From Winslowiella iniecta (GTDB lineage: Bacteria > Pseudomonadota > Gammaproteobacteria > Enterobacterales > Enterobacteriaceae), in the NCBI RefSeq assembly GCF_001267535.1, contig NZ_JRXE01000001.1:92572-156571 (forward strand): a stretch of DNA of 64,000 nt, given 5' to 3'. Shown in pieces: positions 8,272 to 19,851 of this stretch. Each line of letters starts with the position of its first letter. Position 1 is the first letter of the stretch. Position numbers and translations under genes: made by a program. The notes below the pieces were generated by a model that saw nothing but the letters and a program-made list of their open reading frames with translations, was not told where the DNA came from and made no database searches.

Positions 8272-9264
8272 TTACTCCTGAATCGAGGTCAGCAATGCAT
8301 TCTGCACGATACGTTGAGCCGCCAGCGGATTTTGCTCCGCCTGCGCGGCCTGTAGCGCAGTGATATCCAGTTTATCCAGCGCGCGGTAAATATGTTTAAG
8401 AAAACGAATCGATAAGTTGGCCGCTTCGACATTATCTTCACGGAACGGGAATTGATCCAGCTGCCAGACCCCGTCCCAGTTATTTATTTTCAGCACATAG
8501 AAGAACTCAAAGATCTCGGTCATATGCACCGTACCGACCACCAGATCGTCATCCCAGCCGCGCAGGTTATCGTTAACGTCCATCCCAAACAGACGGCCAC
8601 GGTCAATAATCAGCTGAGCTGAATCCGCAGGTGATTCGCCGGCAAACAGCGCATGACCAAAATCGAGCAGCACGCCGACGTTATCCAGTCCAATATCATC
8701 AATGCCCAGCAAGGTTCTGGCGGCAGAATCCCAGGTCATTTTGACGCGCGGTTCACGCGGTTTATATTCAATCGCAAATTTCACATCCGGATTGGCGCTG
8801 GCCAGATCGCGCATGCCATCTACCGCCAGTTTCCATAAATTTTTATGGTCAACCTGGAACGGATAGTCCCAGCCATCCTGACCCGGCCAGACTTTGACAT
8901 AATTGGCACCGATCTCACGCACCACCCCCGCCGCTTCGTTCATCAGTTCAAACGCCTGCGCACGTGTCGCCGGATCCGGGTTGGTAAAGGCTCCGCGTGA
9001 GAATTTGCGCAGATAAATTTCCGGCGTGATCCCTATCGCCTGTAATCCCGCCTCATGCAGTGCCTCTTTGACCTCACTCAGCCCCACGCCTGGGGTAAAC
9101 GGATATGGCAGGTCGACATAGGATAAATCTTCTACCTGTTTCGCCAGCATTATCTGGTCGATAGTGCTGAGCGACGGGCCATAGCCATCAACCGCGTAGC
9201 GATCAACATAGTTAGCGAAATGCCATAAACCGGCACCGAACTTGGGATAGTTATAGGTACTCAT
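8272..9264 (-). CDS. Xylose isomerase-like TIM-barrel sugar isomerase/epimerase
   Basis: A 330-aa soluble protein of the AP-endonuclease-2/xylose isomerase superfamily (sugar phosphate isomerase/epimerase type). The order of metal-binding and barrel motifs fits: [26 protein letters not shown] (Glu metal ligand), [14 protein letters not shown] (Asp/His ligands), FGMDVNDN (Asp), and a late Glu. The N-terminal [20 protein letters not shown] is distinctive for one bacterial subgroup. Substrate unknown; a ketose or aldose isomerisation or epimerisation is expected with a divalent metal. No transporter or kinase partner lies next to it. The start at 9264 has CGGAGA upstream. The C-terminal 40 residues are helical, as in rhamnose/erythrose isomerase relatives. 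Confidence 0.78.
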   Translation of the reverse strand: MSTYNYPKFGAGLWHFANYVDRYAVDGYGPSLSTIDQIMLAKQVEDLSYVDLPYPFTPGVGLSEVKEALHEAGLQAIGITPEIYLRKFSRGAFTNPDPATRAQAFELMNEAAGVVREIGANYVKVWPGQDGWDYPFQVDHKNLWKLAVDGMRDLASANPDVKFAIEYKPREPRVKMTWDSAARTLLGIDDIGLDNVGVLLDFGHALFAGESPADSAQLIIDRGRLFGMDVNDNLRGWDDDLVVGTVHMTEIFEFFYVLKINNWDGVWQLDQFPFREDNVEAANLSIRFLKHIYRALDKLDITALQAAQAEQNPLAAQRIVQNALLTSIQE

Positions 9265-9503
9265 CGTAAGATAGTCTCCGGATCAGCGTGTTATCAGATT
9301 TTGCCGTGGCAAGCCTGGGCGCACCAGACTGCACATCGGGCCAGCATTGAATATATATTCAGTAACGTTTATTTATTCATTGAGTGTTACTGATATCTGC
9401 CGGGACATCCATCTCGCTGCGGTTGAAAAGTGACAGCTATCACAGGTTTTCGCCGCAGGACGATAAGCGGAAGAGGAATAGTTAAAAATGAAGGGAACCT
9501 GTC

Positions 9504-9584
9504 GGGAAGCCGTTTTCGACTCCCGCCCTGAAGATATGCCAGGCGCTAAGCTTCGGCAGGGGCGGCGTGAATGCCGCCCCTGCA
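9504..9584. repeat. Interspersed palindromic repeat, copy 1
   Basis: An 81-base unit containing CCGTTTTCGACTCC near one end and a perfect 11-bp hairpin (9556-9566 with 9573-9583) at the other. The same arrangement recurs at 18169-18249, matching over most of its length. It lies just downstream of gsiD, where it may act as a leftward terminator or mRNA stabiliser. Confidence 0.75.
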
Positions 9585-9605
9585 TTCACACTCCTGAGTG
9601 ATGCA

Positions 9606-10511
9606 TCAGCTTTTTAATTTCGGGTCCAGCGCATCGCGTAAACCATCGCCTAACAAGTTAAACGCCAGCACGGTAAGGAATATCGCCAGGCTGGGAAAGA
9701 TCGCCACATGCGGGGCAATCACCATATCAGCACGCGCTTCGTTAAGCATTGCGCCCCACTCCGGCGTGGGTGGCTGCGCGCCGAGGCCGAGAAACGACAG
9801 GCTGGCGGCGGTGATAATCGATGTCCCGATACGCATGGTGAAATAGACCACAATCGAGGAAACCGTGCCCGGCAAAATATGGCGCATAATAATGGTGAAA
9901 TCGGATGCGCCAATACTGCGTGCCGACTCGATAAATGTCTGATGTTTAAGCACCAGCGTATTACCGCGCACCAACCGGGCAAAGGCCGGAATACTGAAAA
10001 TCGCCACCGCCACAATCACATTCGACATGCCGCTGCCCATAATCGCCACCACGGCAATCGCCAGCAAAATACCGGGGAAGGCAAAAAGCACATCGCAGAT
10101 GCGCATAATCAGCCGATCCCACCAGCCTTCATAGTAACCAGCCAGCAGTCCGAGTGCGGTGCCAATTGCCGCACCGATTGCCACCGAAAAGAAACCGGCA
10201 ATTAATGAAATCTGTGTCCCGACCAGCACCCGGCTAAAAATGTCACGCCCCAGCGAATCGACGCCGAGCCAGTGCATCATCGACGGCCCCTGGTTAAGCC
10301 GGTCATAATCAAAATAGTTTTCCGCATCGTAGGGGGCAATCCACGGTGCGATAAAGGCCACTATCAGCAGCAACAGGACAAACAACGCGGCGATCATCGC
10401 CACATGCTGACGACGAAAACGTCGCCAGAACTCCCGCCACGGCGTGCGCACGCGATGTTCTTTTACGGTGGGCATTGCGCTCAGTGCCGCTTCACGTCGC
10501 CAGTTTTTCAT
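9606..10511 (-). CDS. gsiD: Glutathione ABC transporter permease GsiD
   Basis: A 301-aa inner-membrane permease of the peptide/glutathione ABC family (E. coli GsiD 303 aa). It has six hydrophobic spans, an N-terminal cytoplasmic segment with [12 protein letters not shown], and the EAA loop [21 protein letters not shown] that docks on the ATPase. The conserved [15 protein letters not shown] and the C-terminal [16 protein letters not shown] are typical of DppC/GsiD-type subunits. Last gene of the iaaA-gsiABCD operon, nine bases after gsiC, with AAGGAG before its ATG. The GsiD assignment rests on the whole operon order matching E. coli. Confidence 0.93.
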   Translation of the reverse strand: MKNWRREAALSAMPTVKEHRVRTPWREFWRRFRRQHVAMIAALFVLLLLIVAFIAPWIAPYDAENYFDYDRLNQGPSMMHWLGVDSLGRDIFSRVLVGTQISLIAGFFSVAIGAAIGTALGLLAGYYEGWWDRLIMRICDVLFAFPGILLAIAVVAIMGSGMSNVIVAVAIFSIPAFARLVRGNTLVLKHQTFIESARSIGASDFTIIMRHILPGTVSSIVVYFTMRIGTSIITAASLSFLGLGAQPPTPEWGAMLNEARADMVIAPHVAIFPSLAIFLTVLAFNLLGDGLRDALDPKLKS

Positions 10512-10520
10512 TGCGGCTCC

Positions 10521-11441
10521 TTATTTGTAGCGAATAGCCGGGTTAATGGCGGCATACAGCATATCAACGATCAGATTGATCAAGATAAACTCCAGCGAGA
10601 ACAGCAATACCTCGGCCTGAATCACCGGATAGTCGCGCATCTCAACAGAATCGACTAATAACCGCCCGAGCCCCGGCCAGTTAAATACCACTTCAACTAC
10701 AATCGAACCACCGAGCAGAAAACCGAACTGCAAACCCATCATGGTGACCACCGGGATCATCGCATTGCGCAGCCCGTGTTTTATCACCACCAGCGATTCA
10801 CGCACGCCTTTGGCGCGGGCGGTGCGCATATAATCTTCCTGCATCACCTCAACAAACGAGGCGCGGGTAAAGCGTGCCATCACGGCGGCCACCGCTGCCC
10901 CAAGGGTAATCGAGGGTAAAATATAGTGTTTCCAGCTGTCGGCACCGACGGTCGGCAGCCAGCCCAGCTCGACGGAAAAGACCTGCATCAGCAGCATACC
11001 GAGGGCGAAAGCGGGAAAGGAAATACCGGAGACCGCCAGCGTCATGCCGAGACGGTCCGGCCAGCGGTTGCGCCAGACGGCAGACAGCACGCCAATTGTC
11101 ATGCCGAAAATCACCGCCCAGACCATACTGGAGAGCGTCAGCCAGAGCGTTGGCATAAACCGCGAGGCAATCTCTTCCGCAACCGGTCGTTTCGACACCA
11201 TTGAGTGACCAAAATCGCCCTGCAACGCATTAAGGATAAATTGCCAGAACTGCTGGGGCAGCGGCTGGTCGAGTCCGAGCTGCTGGCGCACCATCGCCAC
11301 CACGGAAGCATCCGCTTCCGGTCCGGCAATCAGCCGCGCCGGATCGCCCGGCAACATATGAACAAACAGGAATACCAGTACCGCCACAATCAGCAGCGTA
11401 GGAATCAGTCCCAGTAAGCGTTTAATAAAATAATTAAGCAT
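10521..11441 (-). CDS. gsiC: Glutathione ABC transporter permease GsiC
   Basis: A 306-aa inner-membrane permease of the DppB/GsiC class (E. coli GsiC 306 aa). The start [17 protein letters not shown] is the usual first span, followed by the periplasmic [14 protein letters not shown] region, further spans, and the EAA loop with [22 protein letters not shown]. It pairs with GsiD to form the channel for reduced glutathione. Lies 53 bases after gsiB, with an intervening hairpin, and 9 bases before gsiD; AGGATG serves as its ribosome site. Confidence 0.93.
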   Translation of the reverse strand: MLNYFIKRLLGLIPTLLIVAVLVFLFVHMLPGDPARLIAGPEADASVVAMVRQQLGLDQPLPQQFWQFILNALQGDFGHSMVSKRPVAEEIASRFMPTLWLTLSSMVWAVIFGMTIGVLSAVWRNRWPDRLGMTLAVSGISFPAFALGMLLMQVFSVELGWLPTVGADSWKHYILPSITLGAAVAAVMARFTRASFVEVMQEDYMRTARAKGVRESLVVIKHGLRNAMIPVVTMMGLQFGFLLGGSIVVEVVFNWPGLGRLLVDSVEMRDYPVIQAEVLLFSLEFILINLIVDMLYAAINPAIRYK

Positions 11442-11461
11442 GCATCATCCTGCCCGTTGCC

Positions 11462-11485
11462 ACGCCAGCCCTGACGGACTGGCGT
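11462..11485 (-). terminator. Intercistronic hairpin between gsiB and gsiC
   Basis: Perfect 7-bp stem ACGCCAG / CTGGCGT around a 10-base loop, no T run. It lies directly after the binding-protein gene inside the operon, so an mRNA-stabilising or partial attenuation role, raising GsiB over the permeases, is more likely than full termination. Confidence 0.5.
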
Positions 11486-11494
11486 TGACCGGCA

Positions 11495-13033
11495 CTACTT
11501 CAGATCGGCTTCATCGAAGCTAAAGGAGGTATCCGGCATAACATAAAAGCCGGTCAGCGTTTTGGTGTTCGCCGAAACCAACTGCTCAACCACCAGCGGA
11601 GCCCATGGACGATCGTTCCAGATGCGATCCTGTGCATCTTTATACAGTTTGGCTTTTTCAGCACGATCGGTGGTTTTCAGCGCAGCAGCCAGATCGTTAT
11701 CCACCTGCGGATTGCTGTAAAACGCGGTATTAAAGATGGTTGGCGGCCAGGACGTGGTGGCGAACAGCGGCGTCAGCGCCCAGTCAGCTTCACCGGTGGA
11801 AGCTGACCAGCCGGTGTAAAACATGCGTACTCCGCTCTCTTTCTGCCCTTTACTTTCCACTTCCGCCGCGCGCTGACCGGCATCCATCGCCGTCACTTTG
11901 ACCTTAATCCCGACCTGAGCCAGCTGCTGTTGGGTAAATTGCAGCACTTTCTGCGCAGTGCTGTGATTATGCGATGACCACAGCGTGGTGCTGAAACCGT
12001 TCGGGAAACCGGCCTCTTTTAACAGTTCACGCGCTTTGGCCGGGTCATAGGCTATCGCCGGATAAGTCTGGGCGAAGTCGATAGACGGCGGCACGATACC
12101 GGTAGCTGGCGTCGCGAAGCCACTGAACGCCACTTTCGCCAGCGCCTGGCGGTTAATGGCGTAGTTAATCGCTTCGCGCACCTTCGGGTTGTCGAACGGC
12201 TTCTGCGTCACATTAAAACTGATATAGCGCTGCATGATCGAAGGTGACGTCACCAGATCCAGCTTACTGTTGCCTTTCAGCACGTTCGCCTGCTCAAACG
12301 GAATCGGGAAAGCAAAGTTGGCTTCACCGGTTTGCAGCATCGCCGCGCGGGTGTTGTTATCCACTATCGGACGCCAGGTAATGCTGTCGAGTTTTGGATA
12401 ACCTTTCTTCCAGTAGCCATCCCACTTTTTCACCTTCACAAAGTCGGTCTGGTTCCAGGTCACAAACTCATACGGACCGGTTCCCACCGGATGGAAGCCG
12501 ATCTCTTTGCCATATTTTTTCAGGGCGGTCGGTGAAATCATGGCCGCAGCCGGATGCGCCAGGATATTGATAAAGGCCGAGAATGGTTGTTTTAAGGTTA
12601 TTTTAACCGTAGTCGCATCGACCGCTTCAGTCGTGGCAATGGTTTTAAACAGGTTATAGCGTTTCAGCTGGCTGTCGGGATTACTGGCGCGATCGAGATT
12701 GACCTTTACCGCTTCGGCATTGAAGTCGGTACCATCCTGGAATTTAATCCCTGGACGCAGTTTGATGGTGTAGATCAATCCATCCGGGCTGGCCTGATAG
12801 CTTTCGGCCAGCACGTTGGTCAGCTTCATCTCTTTATCAAAACCAAACAGCCCCTGATAAAAAGATTTCGCCACCGCCTGCGACAGCGTGTCGTTAGCAT
12901 CGTAAGGATCGAGGGTGGTGAAATTGGAGGCGACGGCGATCACCGCATCCTTTGCCGCCCAGGCCGGGACCGCAGCGAAACTGCCGATCAATCCCGCAGT
13001 CACCAGCCATTTACGCGTGTGTGAAATCGTCAT
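11495..13033 (-). CDS. gsiB: Glutathione-binding periplasmic protein GsiB
   Basis: A 512-aa substrate-binding protein (E. coli GsiB also 512 aa) of the SBP type 5 peptide-binding family. Signal peptide [26 protein letters not shown], then a mature part opening with [21 protein letters not shown] and the family signature [12 protein letters not shown]. It captures glutathione in the periplasm and hands it to GsiCD. The ATG at 13033 is chosen because AGGAGA lies ten bases upstream and it yields a proper signal peptide; the frame stays open another 68 codons upstream with no sense as protein. Regulation: cotranscribed from iaaA/gsiA; in E. coli the operon serves sulfur acquisition from glutathione. 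Confidence 0.94.
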   Translation of the reverse strand: MTISHTRKWLVTAGLIGSFAAVPAWAAKDAVIAVASNFTTLDPYDANDTLSQAVAKSFYQGLFGFDKEMKLTNVLAESYQASPDGLIYTIKLRPGIKFQDGTDFNAEAVKVNLDRASNPDSQLKRYNLFKTIATTEAVDATTVKITLKQPFSAFINILAHPAAAMISPTALKKYGKEIGFHPVGTGPYEFVTWNQTDFVKVKKWDGYWKKGYPKLDSITWRPIVDNNTRAAMLQTGEANFAFPIPFEQANVLKGNSKLDLVTSPSIMQRYISFNVTQKPFDNPKVREAINYAINRQALAKVAFSGFATPATGIVPPSIDFAQTYPAIAYDPAKARELLKEAGFPNGFSTTLWSSHNHSTAQKVLQFTQQQLAQVGIKVKVTAMDAGQRAAEVESKGQKESGVRMFYTGWSASTGEADWALTPLFATTSWPPTIFNTAFYSNPQVDNDLAAALKTTDRAEKAKLYKDAQDRIWNDRPWAPLVVEQLVSANTKTLTGFYVMPDTSFSFDEADLK

Positions 13034-13082
13034 GTTACAAAGTTCTCCTGTAGTCCCTTGAGTTATATGAAACAAAACACCA

Positions 13083-14945
13083 TCAGGCACCGCTGATCGC
13101 ATGGCGCGCGACGTAATGCCCTGCGCCAACTTCCACCAGGGGTGCCACTTCGGGTTCATCACCCAGCGCGCGAATCGGACTGGGAATTTCATCGACCAGT
13201 AAAGCGCGTTCACGGCGTCGATGGCCGGGGTCGGCAACCGGCACCGCTGACATCAGCTTACGGGTATACGGATGCTGCGGGCGCTCGAAAACCGCCTGTC
13301 GCGGGCCAATCTCAACAATCTGACCGAGATACATCACCGCCACGCGATGGCTGATGCGCTCCACCACCGCCATATCATGAGAAATAAACAGAAACGCAAT
13401 GCCGAACTCACGCTGCAAATCGAGCATCAGATTGATAATCTGCGCCTGGATCGACACGTCGAGTGCGGATACCGACTCATCGGCAATCACCACTTTCGGA
13501 TTCAGCGCCAGCGCACGCGCAATACAGATACGCTGCCGCTGCCCGCCGGAAAATTCGTGTGGATAGCGCTGCGCATGCTCCGGCAGTAATCCCACCTTCT
13601 CCAGCAGCCAGGCGACGCGCGCTTCCGCCTCGCGTCCCTTCATCACGCCATGCACCAGCAGCGGCTCCATGATCGAGAAACCGACCGTCAGGCGCGGATC
13701 GAGCGAGGCATAGGGATCCTGAAAGATAAACTGAATATCGCGGCGCAAAGGCGACAGCTCGCTGGTTTTCAGCCGGTCGATGCGCTGACCGTTAAAGGTG
13801 ATACTGCCGCCCTGGCTCTCCACCAGCCGCAGCAATGAGCGCCCGGTGGTTGATTTGCCGCAGCCCGATTCGCCGACTAACGCCAGCGTTTCGCCCGGTT
13901 TCAGATCAAAACTGACCTTTTCAACCGCATGTACCCGGCGCGTTACGCGATTAAAAATACCGCTGCGAATATCAAAACGCGTCACCAAATCGCGCACCTG
14001 CAATATCGGTTCGACTCCGGCCGGTACCGTATCCTGGGCATCCAGTGATAGCGGCTGTTCTGCACTGACCAGAGGAAATTTAGCCGGAAACGGCTGGCCA
14101 GCCATTGAGCCAAGTTTCGGCACCGCCGCCAGCAGCGCCCGGGTATAGGGCTGCTGTGGCTGACGAAAAATCTGCTCAACCGGCGCGGTTTCCACCACTT
14201 CACCGCGATACATCACCTGTACCCGGTCAGCCATCTCAGCAACCACGCCCATATCGTGGGTGATAAAGATCACCGCCATTTCCATCTCTTTTTGCAGCAC
14301 CCGAATCAGCTGCAAAATTTGCGCCTGAATAGTGACATCCAGCGCGGTAGTTGGCTCATCGGCAATTAACAGAGCCGGTTTACAGGATAACGCCATGGCG
14401 ATCATCACCCGCTGGCGCATACCGCCGGAAAGCTGATGCGGATAGCGGGTCAGCACGTTTTTCGCTTCCGGAATGCGCACTAAATCCAGCATCCGCTGCG
14501 CTTCCGCCAGCGCCTGGCGATGATTCAGCCCCTGATGCAAGCGAATCGACTCAGCGATCTGTTCACCGACGGTAAACACCGGATTCAGTGAGGTCATCGG
14601 CTCCTGGAAAATCATCGCCATATCGGCACCGCGAATGGCGCGCATCTGCGACTGGCGTGCCGTAGCCAGATCCAGCACCGCGCCATTGCGGCGGCGCAGC
14701 CAGATTTCGCCGCTGTCCATCTTGCCGCCGCCCTGCTCAATCAGGCGCATCAGCGCCAGTGAGGTGACCGACTTGCCGGAACCGGATTCGCCGACAATCG
14801 CCAGCGTTTCACCGCGCCTGACCTCCAGCGACAGCTGGCGCACCGCCTGCGTGGTCACGCCTTCCTGAGTGAAGCTGACACTAAGATTGCGTACCGCCAG
14901 CACCTGTTCGGCTGACAGCGGCACGTCTGCTGAGGATCCGGTCAT
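13083..14945 (-). CDS. gsiA: Glutathione ABC transporter ATP-binding protein GsiA
   Basis: A 620-aa cytoplasmic ATPase with two complete ABC domains in one chain (E. coli GsiA 623 aa). Domain 1 has Walker A GESGSGKS, signature LSGGMRQR and Walker [13 protein letters not shown]; domain 2 has [16 protein letters not shown] and [12 protein letters not shown] (Ser in place of the usual Pro after DE). Each is followed by the oligopeptide/dipeptide C-terminal extension with [10 protein letters not shown] or [10 protein letters not shown]. It powers glutathione import. AAGGAG precedes the ATG, nine bases after iaaA. Confidence 0.95.
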   Translation of the reverse strand: MTGSSADVPLSAEQVLAVRNLSVSFTQEGVTTQAVRQLSLEVRRGETLAIVGESGSGKSVTSLALMRLIEQGGGKMDSGEIWLRRRNGAVLDLATARQSQMRAIRGADMAMIFQEPMTSLNPVFTVGEQIAESIRLHQGLNHRQALAEAQRMLDLVRIPEAKNVLTRYPHQLSGGMRQRVMIAMALSCKPALLIADEPTTALDVTIQAQILQLIRVLQKEMEMAVIFITHDMGVVAEMADRVQVMYRGEVVETAPVEQIFRQPQQPYTRALLAAVPKLGSMAGQPFPAKFPLVSAEQPLSLDAQDTVPAGVEPILQVRDLVTRFDIRSGIFNRVTRRVHAVEKVSFDLKPGETLALVGESGCGKSTTGRSLLRLVESQGGSITFNGQRIDRLKTSELSPLRRDIQFIFQDPYASLDPRLTVGFSIMEPLLVHGVMKGREAEARVAWLLEKVGLLPEHAQRYPHEFSGGQRQRICIARALALNPKVVIADESVSALDVSIQAQIINLMLDLQREFGIAFLFISHDMAVVERISHRVAVMYLGQIVEIGPRQAVFERPQHPYTRKLMSAVPVADPGHRRRERALLVDEIPSPIRALGDEPEVAPLVEVGAGHYVARHAISGA

Positions 14946-14954
14946 GCTTGCTCC

Positions 14955-15923
14955 TTACTCTTCGCGATAGATTCCCACCACCGCACCATCGCCAACATAA
15001 CCGTAGCCGCGATACATCCCTTCGCTGTTAAACGGCAGCGCGATATTGCCATCGCGATCGACCGCCACCACGCCGCCGCTGCCGCCAAGCAATGGAATTT
15101 TTTCCATCACCACGCGTTCGCTGGCCTGCTTTAGTGACAGACCGCGATATTCCACCAGCGCAGCAATATCATAGGCCGCCAGGGTGCGCATAAACACTTC
15201 ACCGGTACCGGTGCAGGAGACGGCCACATTGGCGTTATTGGCGTAACAACCGGCACCGACAATCGGTGAATCACCGACCCGTCCGGCCTGCTTATTGGTC
15301 ATTCCGCCGGTCGAGGTGGCGGCCGCCAGATTGCCTTGCAGATCGCAGGCCACCGCGCCTACTGTACCGAGTTTACGATCGTTATCCAGCGGATGACCGT
15401 CGGCCGTTTGCGCCGCGCCATCATGATCAAGCAGCATCTGCTGGCTGGCTAACGCGCGCTGCAACTGCTGCCAGCGTTCCGGCGTCGAGAAGTAATCCGC
15501 CGCCACGGTTTCCAGCCCGTGCTGCGCCGCAAAGCTCTCGGCACCAGCGCCGATAAACAGCGCATGCGGGCTGTGTTCCAGCACCGCTCGCGCCGCCAGT
15601 ACCGGATGACGAAGATGCGAAACGCCTGCCACCGCGCCCACTTCCAGCGAGCGGCCATCCATTACGCAGGCATCCAGTTCATGAGTACCCTGATGGGTAA
15701 AAACCGCGCCTTTACCGGCGTTAAACAGCGGGCACTCTTCCAGTAAACGTACCGCTTCAGTGACCGCATCCAGCGCGCTGCCGCCCGCTGCCAGTATCGC
15801 CTGACCACTGGCGACCACATCAGAAAGTGCCTGAATATACTGTTGCTCTTTCTCTGCGCTCATTGCCGCACGCGCAATGGCTCCCGCGCCGCCATGAATG
15901 GCGATCACTGCTCTGCTCATCAT
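14955..15923 (-). CDS. iaaA: Isoaspartyl peptidase / L-asparaginase IaaA
   Basis: A 322-aa Ntn-hydrolase (plant-type asparaginase family) that cleaves beta-aspartyl dipeptides and asparagine after cutting itself into two subunits. The autocleavage point is the Gly-Thr of RKLGTVGAVA, the Thr becoming the nucleophile; downstream STGGMTNKQAGRVGDSP and GTGEVFMR are substrate-site signatures. First gene of the gsi operon, as in E. coli (321 aa). Two adjacent ATGs (15923, 15920) are possible starts. It diverges from moeA across about 250 bases in which both promoters must lie; I could not fix either one. Confidence 0.93.
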   Translation of the reverse strand: MMSRAVIAIHGGAGAIARAAMSAEKEQQYIQALSDVVASGQAILAAGGSALDAVTEAVRLLEECPLFNAGKGAVFTHQGTHELDACVMDGRSLEVGAVAGVSHLRHPVLAARAVLEHSPHALFIGAGAESFAAQHGLETVAADYFSTPERWQQLQRALASQQMLLDHDGAAQTADGHPLDNDRKLGTVGAVACDLQGNLAAATSTGGMTNKQAGRVGDSPIVGAGCYANNANVAVSCTGTGEVFMRTLAAYDIAALVEYRGLSLKQASERVVMEKIPLLGGSGGVVAVDRDGNIALPFNSEGMYRGYGYVGDGAVVGIYREE

Positions 15924-16176
15924 TCACTTACCCTGTGTGTTAAATCAGCATGAAAAACACTGAGTTAGCTGAGGTTTATCAAAATTTCAGCGATTTTTGA
16001 CTATAGGTAGCCTGTAAAGCGATGTAAAGCGGAATGTTTCATTCCCGGTAATAACAAAACGTTGTATCTAATAACCTGAACCGCTTTACCGCAGGTGCTG
16101 CCCGGCAACAGCGGGGATGATCCGGCCGGGGTTTCGCGCCATAATAGACAGCATCTGATGTATTGCTGGAGAGACC

Positions 16177-17412
16177 ATGGAACTGTTTACTGCGGGGTTA
16201 ATCTCCCTTGAAGAAGCGCGCGAGAAAATGCTGGCGCAAATTTCCCCGCTGAGCGATGTCGAGACCCTCGCCCTCGCCGCTGCCGCCGGACGCATTACCG
16301 CTGAGGCAGTGATCTCGCCCATTGATGTGCCGCCTTTTGCCAATTCAGCCATGGATGGTTATGCGCTGCGCCAGGCCGACTTAAACGCCGACAAACCGTT
16401 GCCGGTGGCAGGCAAAGCCTTTGCCGGTGCGCCTTATCAGGGCGATTGGCCAGCTGGCAGCTGTATCCGCATTATGACCGGCGCACCAATTCCGCCGGGT
16501 GCCGATGCCGTGGTGATGCAGGAACAGACCGAAAGCAGTGATGAAGGCGTGCGCTTCCTCGCGGCGGTGCAACCGGGTCAAAATATTCGTCTGGCGGGTG
16601 AAGATATTCAGCAAGGTGCCAGCGTGCTCACTGCCGGAGTGAAGCTCGGCGCAGCCGAACTGCCGCTGCTGGCCTCGCTCGGTATCAGTCAGGTTAACGT
16701 ATTGCGCAAGCTGCGAGTGGCGGTTTTTTCCACCGGCGACGAGTTACAGCCGGTCGGCACGCCGCTGGCCGCCGGACAAATCTATGATACTAACCGCTTT
16801 GCCGTGCATCTGATGCTGGATGCGCTGGGCTGCGAGGTGCTTGACCTTGGTATCATTAAAGATGACCCGACAGCACTGCGCGCAGCCTTTGACCAGGCCG
16901 ATACGCAAGCCGACGTGGTAATCAGCAGCGGCGGGGTTTCCGTCGGTGAAGCCGATTACACTAAGCAGATGCTGGATGAACTGGGTGAAATCGGCTTCTG
17001 GAAGCTGGCGATGAAACCGGGCAAACCTTTTGCTTTTGGCAAGCTAAACAACAGCTGGTTCTGTGGCTTGCCAGGCAATCCGGTGTCCGCTGCGGTGACT
17101 TTCTATCAACTGGTACAACCGCTGTTAGCGCGCCTTACTGGTCAGCAGAGTGACTGCCTGCCGGCAAAAATGCGCGCGCGCGCCACCGAACGCCTGAAAA
17201 AATCACCGGGTCGTCTCGATTTTCAGCGCGGAATATTCTGTCGCAACAGTGAAGGCGAGCTTGAAGTGCGCAGTACCGGTCATCAGGGTTCGCACGTATT
17301 CAGCTCTTTCAGCCAGGCGAACTGCTTTATCGTTCTTGAGCGCGAACGCAACACGGTGCAAGCGGGCGAGTGGGTAGAGATCGAACCGTTTAACGCGCTG
17401 TTGGGAGGCTGA
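16177..17412 (+). CDS. moeA: Molybdopterin molybdenumtransferase MoeA
   Basis: A 411-aa cytoplasmic enzyme (E. coli 411 aa) that inserts molybdate into adenylylated molybdopterin in the last step of molybdenum cofactor synthesis. Motifs include [30 protein letters not shown], the MoCF signature [14 protein letters not shown], and [10 protein letters not shown]...[15 protein letters not shown] precedes the ATG. It forms a two-gene operon with moeB, one base apart, the same pairing as in E. coli. Confidence 0.95.
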   Translation: MELFTAGLISLEEAREKMLAQISPLSDVETLALAAAAGRITAEAVISPIDVPPFANSAMDGYALRQADLNADKPLPVAGKAFAGAPYQGDWPAGSCIRIMTGAPIPPGADAVVMQEQTESSDEGVRFLAAVQPGQNIRLAGEDIQQGASVLTAGVKLGAAELPLLASLGISQVNVLRKLRVAVFSTGDELQPVGTPLAAGQIYDTNRFAVHLMLDALGCEVLDLGIIKDDPTALRAAFDQADTQADVVISSGGVSVGEADYTKQMLDELGEIGFWKLAMKPGKPFAFGKLNNSWFCGLPGNPVSAAVTFYQLVQPLLARLTGQQSDCLPAKMRARATERLKKSPGRLDFQRGIFCRNSEGELEVRSTGHQGSHVFSSFSQANCFIVLERERNTVQAGEWVEIEPFNALLGG

Positions 17413-17413
17413 G

Positions 17414-18169
17414 ATGCTATCGCCACTGACCGATGACGAAACGCTGCGCTATAACCGGCAGATCGTGCTGCGCGGGTTTGATTTTGAGGGTCAGGAGACA
17501 TTAAAAGCCGCCAGTGTGCTGATTGTCGGACTCGGCGGACTGGGCTGCGCCGCCAGTCAGTATCTGGCCTCGGCGGGCGTTGGTTCACTGACGCTACTGG
17601 ATTTCGACAGCGTGTCGCGCTCCAATTTGCAGCGGCAGATTTTGCATACCGATGCGCAGGTGGGCATGGCAAAAGTGGAATCCGCGCGCCAGCGGCTGGC
17701 CGCCATCAATCCGCTGATCACCCTCAACGCGATTAATGCACAACTGGATGATATCGCGCTGAAAAAACAGCTTAACAGCTGCGATCTGGTGCTGGACTGT
17801 AGCGATAATCTGGCCACGCGCGAGCAGCTGAACCGGCTCTGTTTTGCGGCGAAGACCCCGCTGGTATCGGGTGCCGCCATCCGCATGGAAGGACAGATTA
17901 GCGTTTTCAGCTGGCAGGAAAATGAGCCTTGTTACCGCTGCATCAGCCGTCTGTTTGGTTCCAGCGCCCTCACCTGCGTGGAAGCGGGCGTGATGGCACC
18001 TCTGGTCGGTGTGATTGGTGCCTTGCAGGCGATGGAAGCGATTCGTCTGTTAGCCGGTTACGGTAACAGCGTGGCGGGTAAACTGCTGATGTACGATGCC
18101 ATGACACTGCAATTCCGCGAGATGAAGCTGGCGAAAGATCCTGCCTGCGAGGTATGTGGGGACTTGTAG
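17414..18169 (+). CDS. moeB: Molybdopterin-synthase adenylyltransferase MoeB
   Basis: A 251-aa E1-like enzyme that adenylates the C-terminus of MoaD so it can be thiolated for molybdopterin synthesis. It shows the nucleotide-binding GLGGLGCAASQYLASAG, the Arg-rich SRSNLQRQI helix, DCSDNLATR, and four zinc-binding Cys as CYRC and, near the C-terminus, CEVC. Length agrees with E. coli MoeB (249 aa). It follows moeA with one base between, and ends at the second copy of the interspersed repeat. Confidence 0.95.
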   Translation: MLSPLTDDETLRYNRQIVLRGFDFEGQETLKAASVLIVGLGGLGCAASQYLASAGVGSLTLLDFDSVSRSNLQRQILHTDAQVGMAKVESARQRLAAINPLITLNAINAQLDDIALKKQLNSCDLVLDCSDNLATREQLNRLCFAAKTPLVSGAAIRMEGQISVFSWQENEPCYRCISRLFGSSALTCVEAGVMAPLVGVIGALQAMEAIRLLAGYGNSVAGKLLMYDAMTLQFREMKLAKDPACEVCGDL

Positions 18170-18249
18170 GGGAACCGTTTTCGACTCCGGCGCTGAGGGT
18201 ATGCAGGGCGCAAACCCTCAGCATGGACGGCGAGAACGCCGCCCCTGGA
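18169..18249. repeat. Interspersed palindromic repeat, copy 2
   Basis: Matches the 9504-9584 unit: CCGTTTTCGACTCC at 18175-18188, then a GC-rich hairpin (GGCGG...CCGCC type) ending in CGCCGCCCCTGG. It lies between the convergent ends of moeB and ybiT, in the same relation to gene ends as copy 1. Confidence 0.72.
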
Positions 18250-18255
18250 GGATAA

Positions 18256-19851
18256 TCAGTTATCCACGCCTTTGCTGCGCAGATAATCTTCGTAGTTGCC
18301 GGTAAAGTCGATAACCTTGTTCGGGGTAATCTCAATCACGCGGCTGGCCAGTGAGCTAACAAATTCACGGTCATGGGAGACGAAGACCAGGGTGCCTTCG
18401 TACATCTCCAGCGCCATATTCAGTGATTCAATAGATTCCATATCCAGGTGGTTAGTCGGTTCATCCATAATCAGGATATTCGGACGCTCCATCATCAGCT
18501 TACCGAACAGCATACGGCCTTTTTCACCACCGGACAGCACTTTCGCTGGCTTCTTGATATCATCCTGGCTGAACAGCAGACGACCAAGAATCCCGCGAAC
18601 CACCTGCTCGTCATCGTTACCCTGCATCCACTGGCTCATCCAGTCGAACACATTCAGATCGTTGTCGAAGTCAGATGCGTGATCCTGCGCGTAATAACCG
18701 ATGCTGGCGTTTTCCGACCATTTCACTTCACCGCTATCCGGCAGCAGATCGCCGACCAGGGTTTTCAGCAAGGTCGTCTTACCGATACCGTTAGCACCGA
18801 TAATTGCCACCTTCTCACCCACTTCCAGCAGCAGATTCAGGTTTTTAAACAGTGGGCCGTTATCGAAACCTTTGGTCAGGTTTTCAATTTGCAGCGCATT
18901 ACGGAACAGTTTCTTATCCTGTTCGAAACGCATAAACGGGTTCTGACGGCTGGAGGCTTTCACCTCTTCCAGTTTGATTTTATCAATCTGTTTAGCACGT
19001 GAGGTCGCCTGGCGAGATTTTGAGGCGTTGGCGCTAAAGCGACTGACAAACGACTGCAATTCATTAATCTGCGCTTTTTTCTTGGCGTTATCCGACAACA
19101 GACGTTCACGCGACTGGGTCGCGGCAGTCATATATTCGTCGTAGTTGCCCGGATAAACGCGCAGCTCACCGTAATCCAGGTCAGCCATATGGGTACAGAC
19201 CATGTTAAGGAAGTGACGGTCATGCGAAATAATGATCATGGTGCTGTTACGTTCGTTCAGCACCTGCTCCAGCCAACGGATCGTATCGATATCCAGGTTG
19301 TTGGTCGGTTCGTCGAGCAGCAGAATTTCCGGGTTAGAGAACAGCGCCTGTGCCAGCAGCACACGCAGTTTCCAGCCGGGTGCCACTTCGCTCATTGGAC
19401 CGTAATGCTGCTCCAGCGGAATGCCCACGCCGAGTAACAGTTCTCCGGCACGCGCTTCTGCGGTGTAGCCGTCCATTTCGCCGTATTTCACTTCCAGATC
19501 GGCTACTTTATAACCGTCTTCTTCACTCATTTCCGGCAGTGCATAGATACGGTCGCGCTCTTCCTTCACTTCCCACAGTTCGTGATGGCCCATAATCACC
19601 GTGTCGAGCACGCTGAATTTTTCAAAAGCGAACTGATCCTGACGCAGCTTACCGATGCGCTCATTGGGATCGAGGGAAACATTACCGCCGGACGGGACGA
19701 GGTCGCCGCCAAGGATTTTCATAAAGGTTGATTTGCCGCTGCCGTTAGCGCCAATCAGGCCGTAGCGGTTACCGCCGCCAAATTTGACAGAGATGTTTTC
19801 GAACAGCGGCTTACTGCCAAACTGCATGGTGACGTTGCTGGAAACTAGCAC
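18256..19851 (-). CDS. ybiT: ABC-F family ATPase YbiT
   Basis: A 531-aa cytoplasmic protein with two ABC domains and no membrane part, near-identical in layout to E. coli YbiT (530 aa). Domain 1 Walker A GANGSGKS and [11 protein letters not shown]; domain 2 GANGIGKT and [11 protein letters not shown], with LSGGEKGRM as second signature. Between them lies the helical P-site tRNA-interaction linker ([36 protein letters not shown]). ABC-F proteins act on ribosomes; the specific role of YbiT is not settled. The start is GTG at 19851, giving [11 protein letters not shown] as in E. coli. In E. coli ybiT lies in the same neighbourhood as ybiR. Confidence 0.93.
   Translation of the reverse strand: MLVSSNVTMQFGSKPLFENISVKFGGGNRYGLIGANGSGKSTFMKILGGDLVPSGGNVSLDPNERIGKLRQDQFAFEKFSVLDTVIMGHHELWEVKEERDRIYALPEMSEEDGYKVADLEVKYGEMDGYTAEARAGELLLGVGIPLEQHYGPMSEVAPGWKLRVLLAQALFSNPEILLLDEPTNNLDIDTIRWLEQVLNERNSTMIIISHDRHFLNMVCTHMADLDYGELRVYPGNYDEYMTAATQSRERLLSDNAKKKAQINELQSFVSRFSANASKSRQATSRAKQIDKIKLEEVKASSRQNPFMRFEQDKKLFRNALQIENLTKGFDNGPLFKNLNLLLEVGEKVAIIGANGIGKTTLLKTLVGDLLPDSGEVKWSENASIGYYAQDHASDFDNDLNVFDWMSQWMQGNDDEQVVRGILGRLLFSQDDIKKPAKVLSGGEKGRMLFGKLMMERPNILIMDEPTNHLDMESIESLNMALEMYEGTLVFVSHDREFVSSLASRVIEITPNKVIDFTGNYEDYLRSKGVDN

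Noticed and set aside
13034..13237. Longer gsiB reading frame
   Set aside because: The extension has no start site, would bury the signal peptide, and overlaps the end of gsiA.
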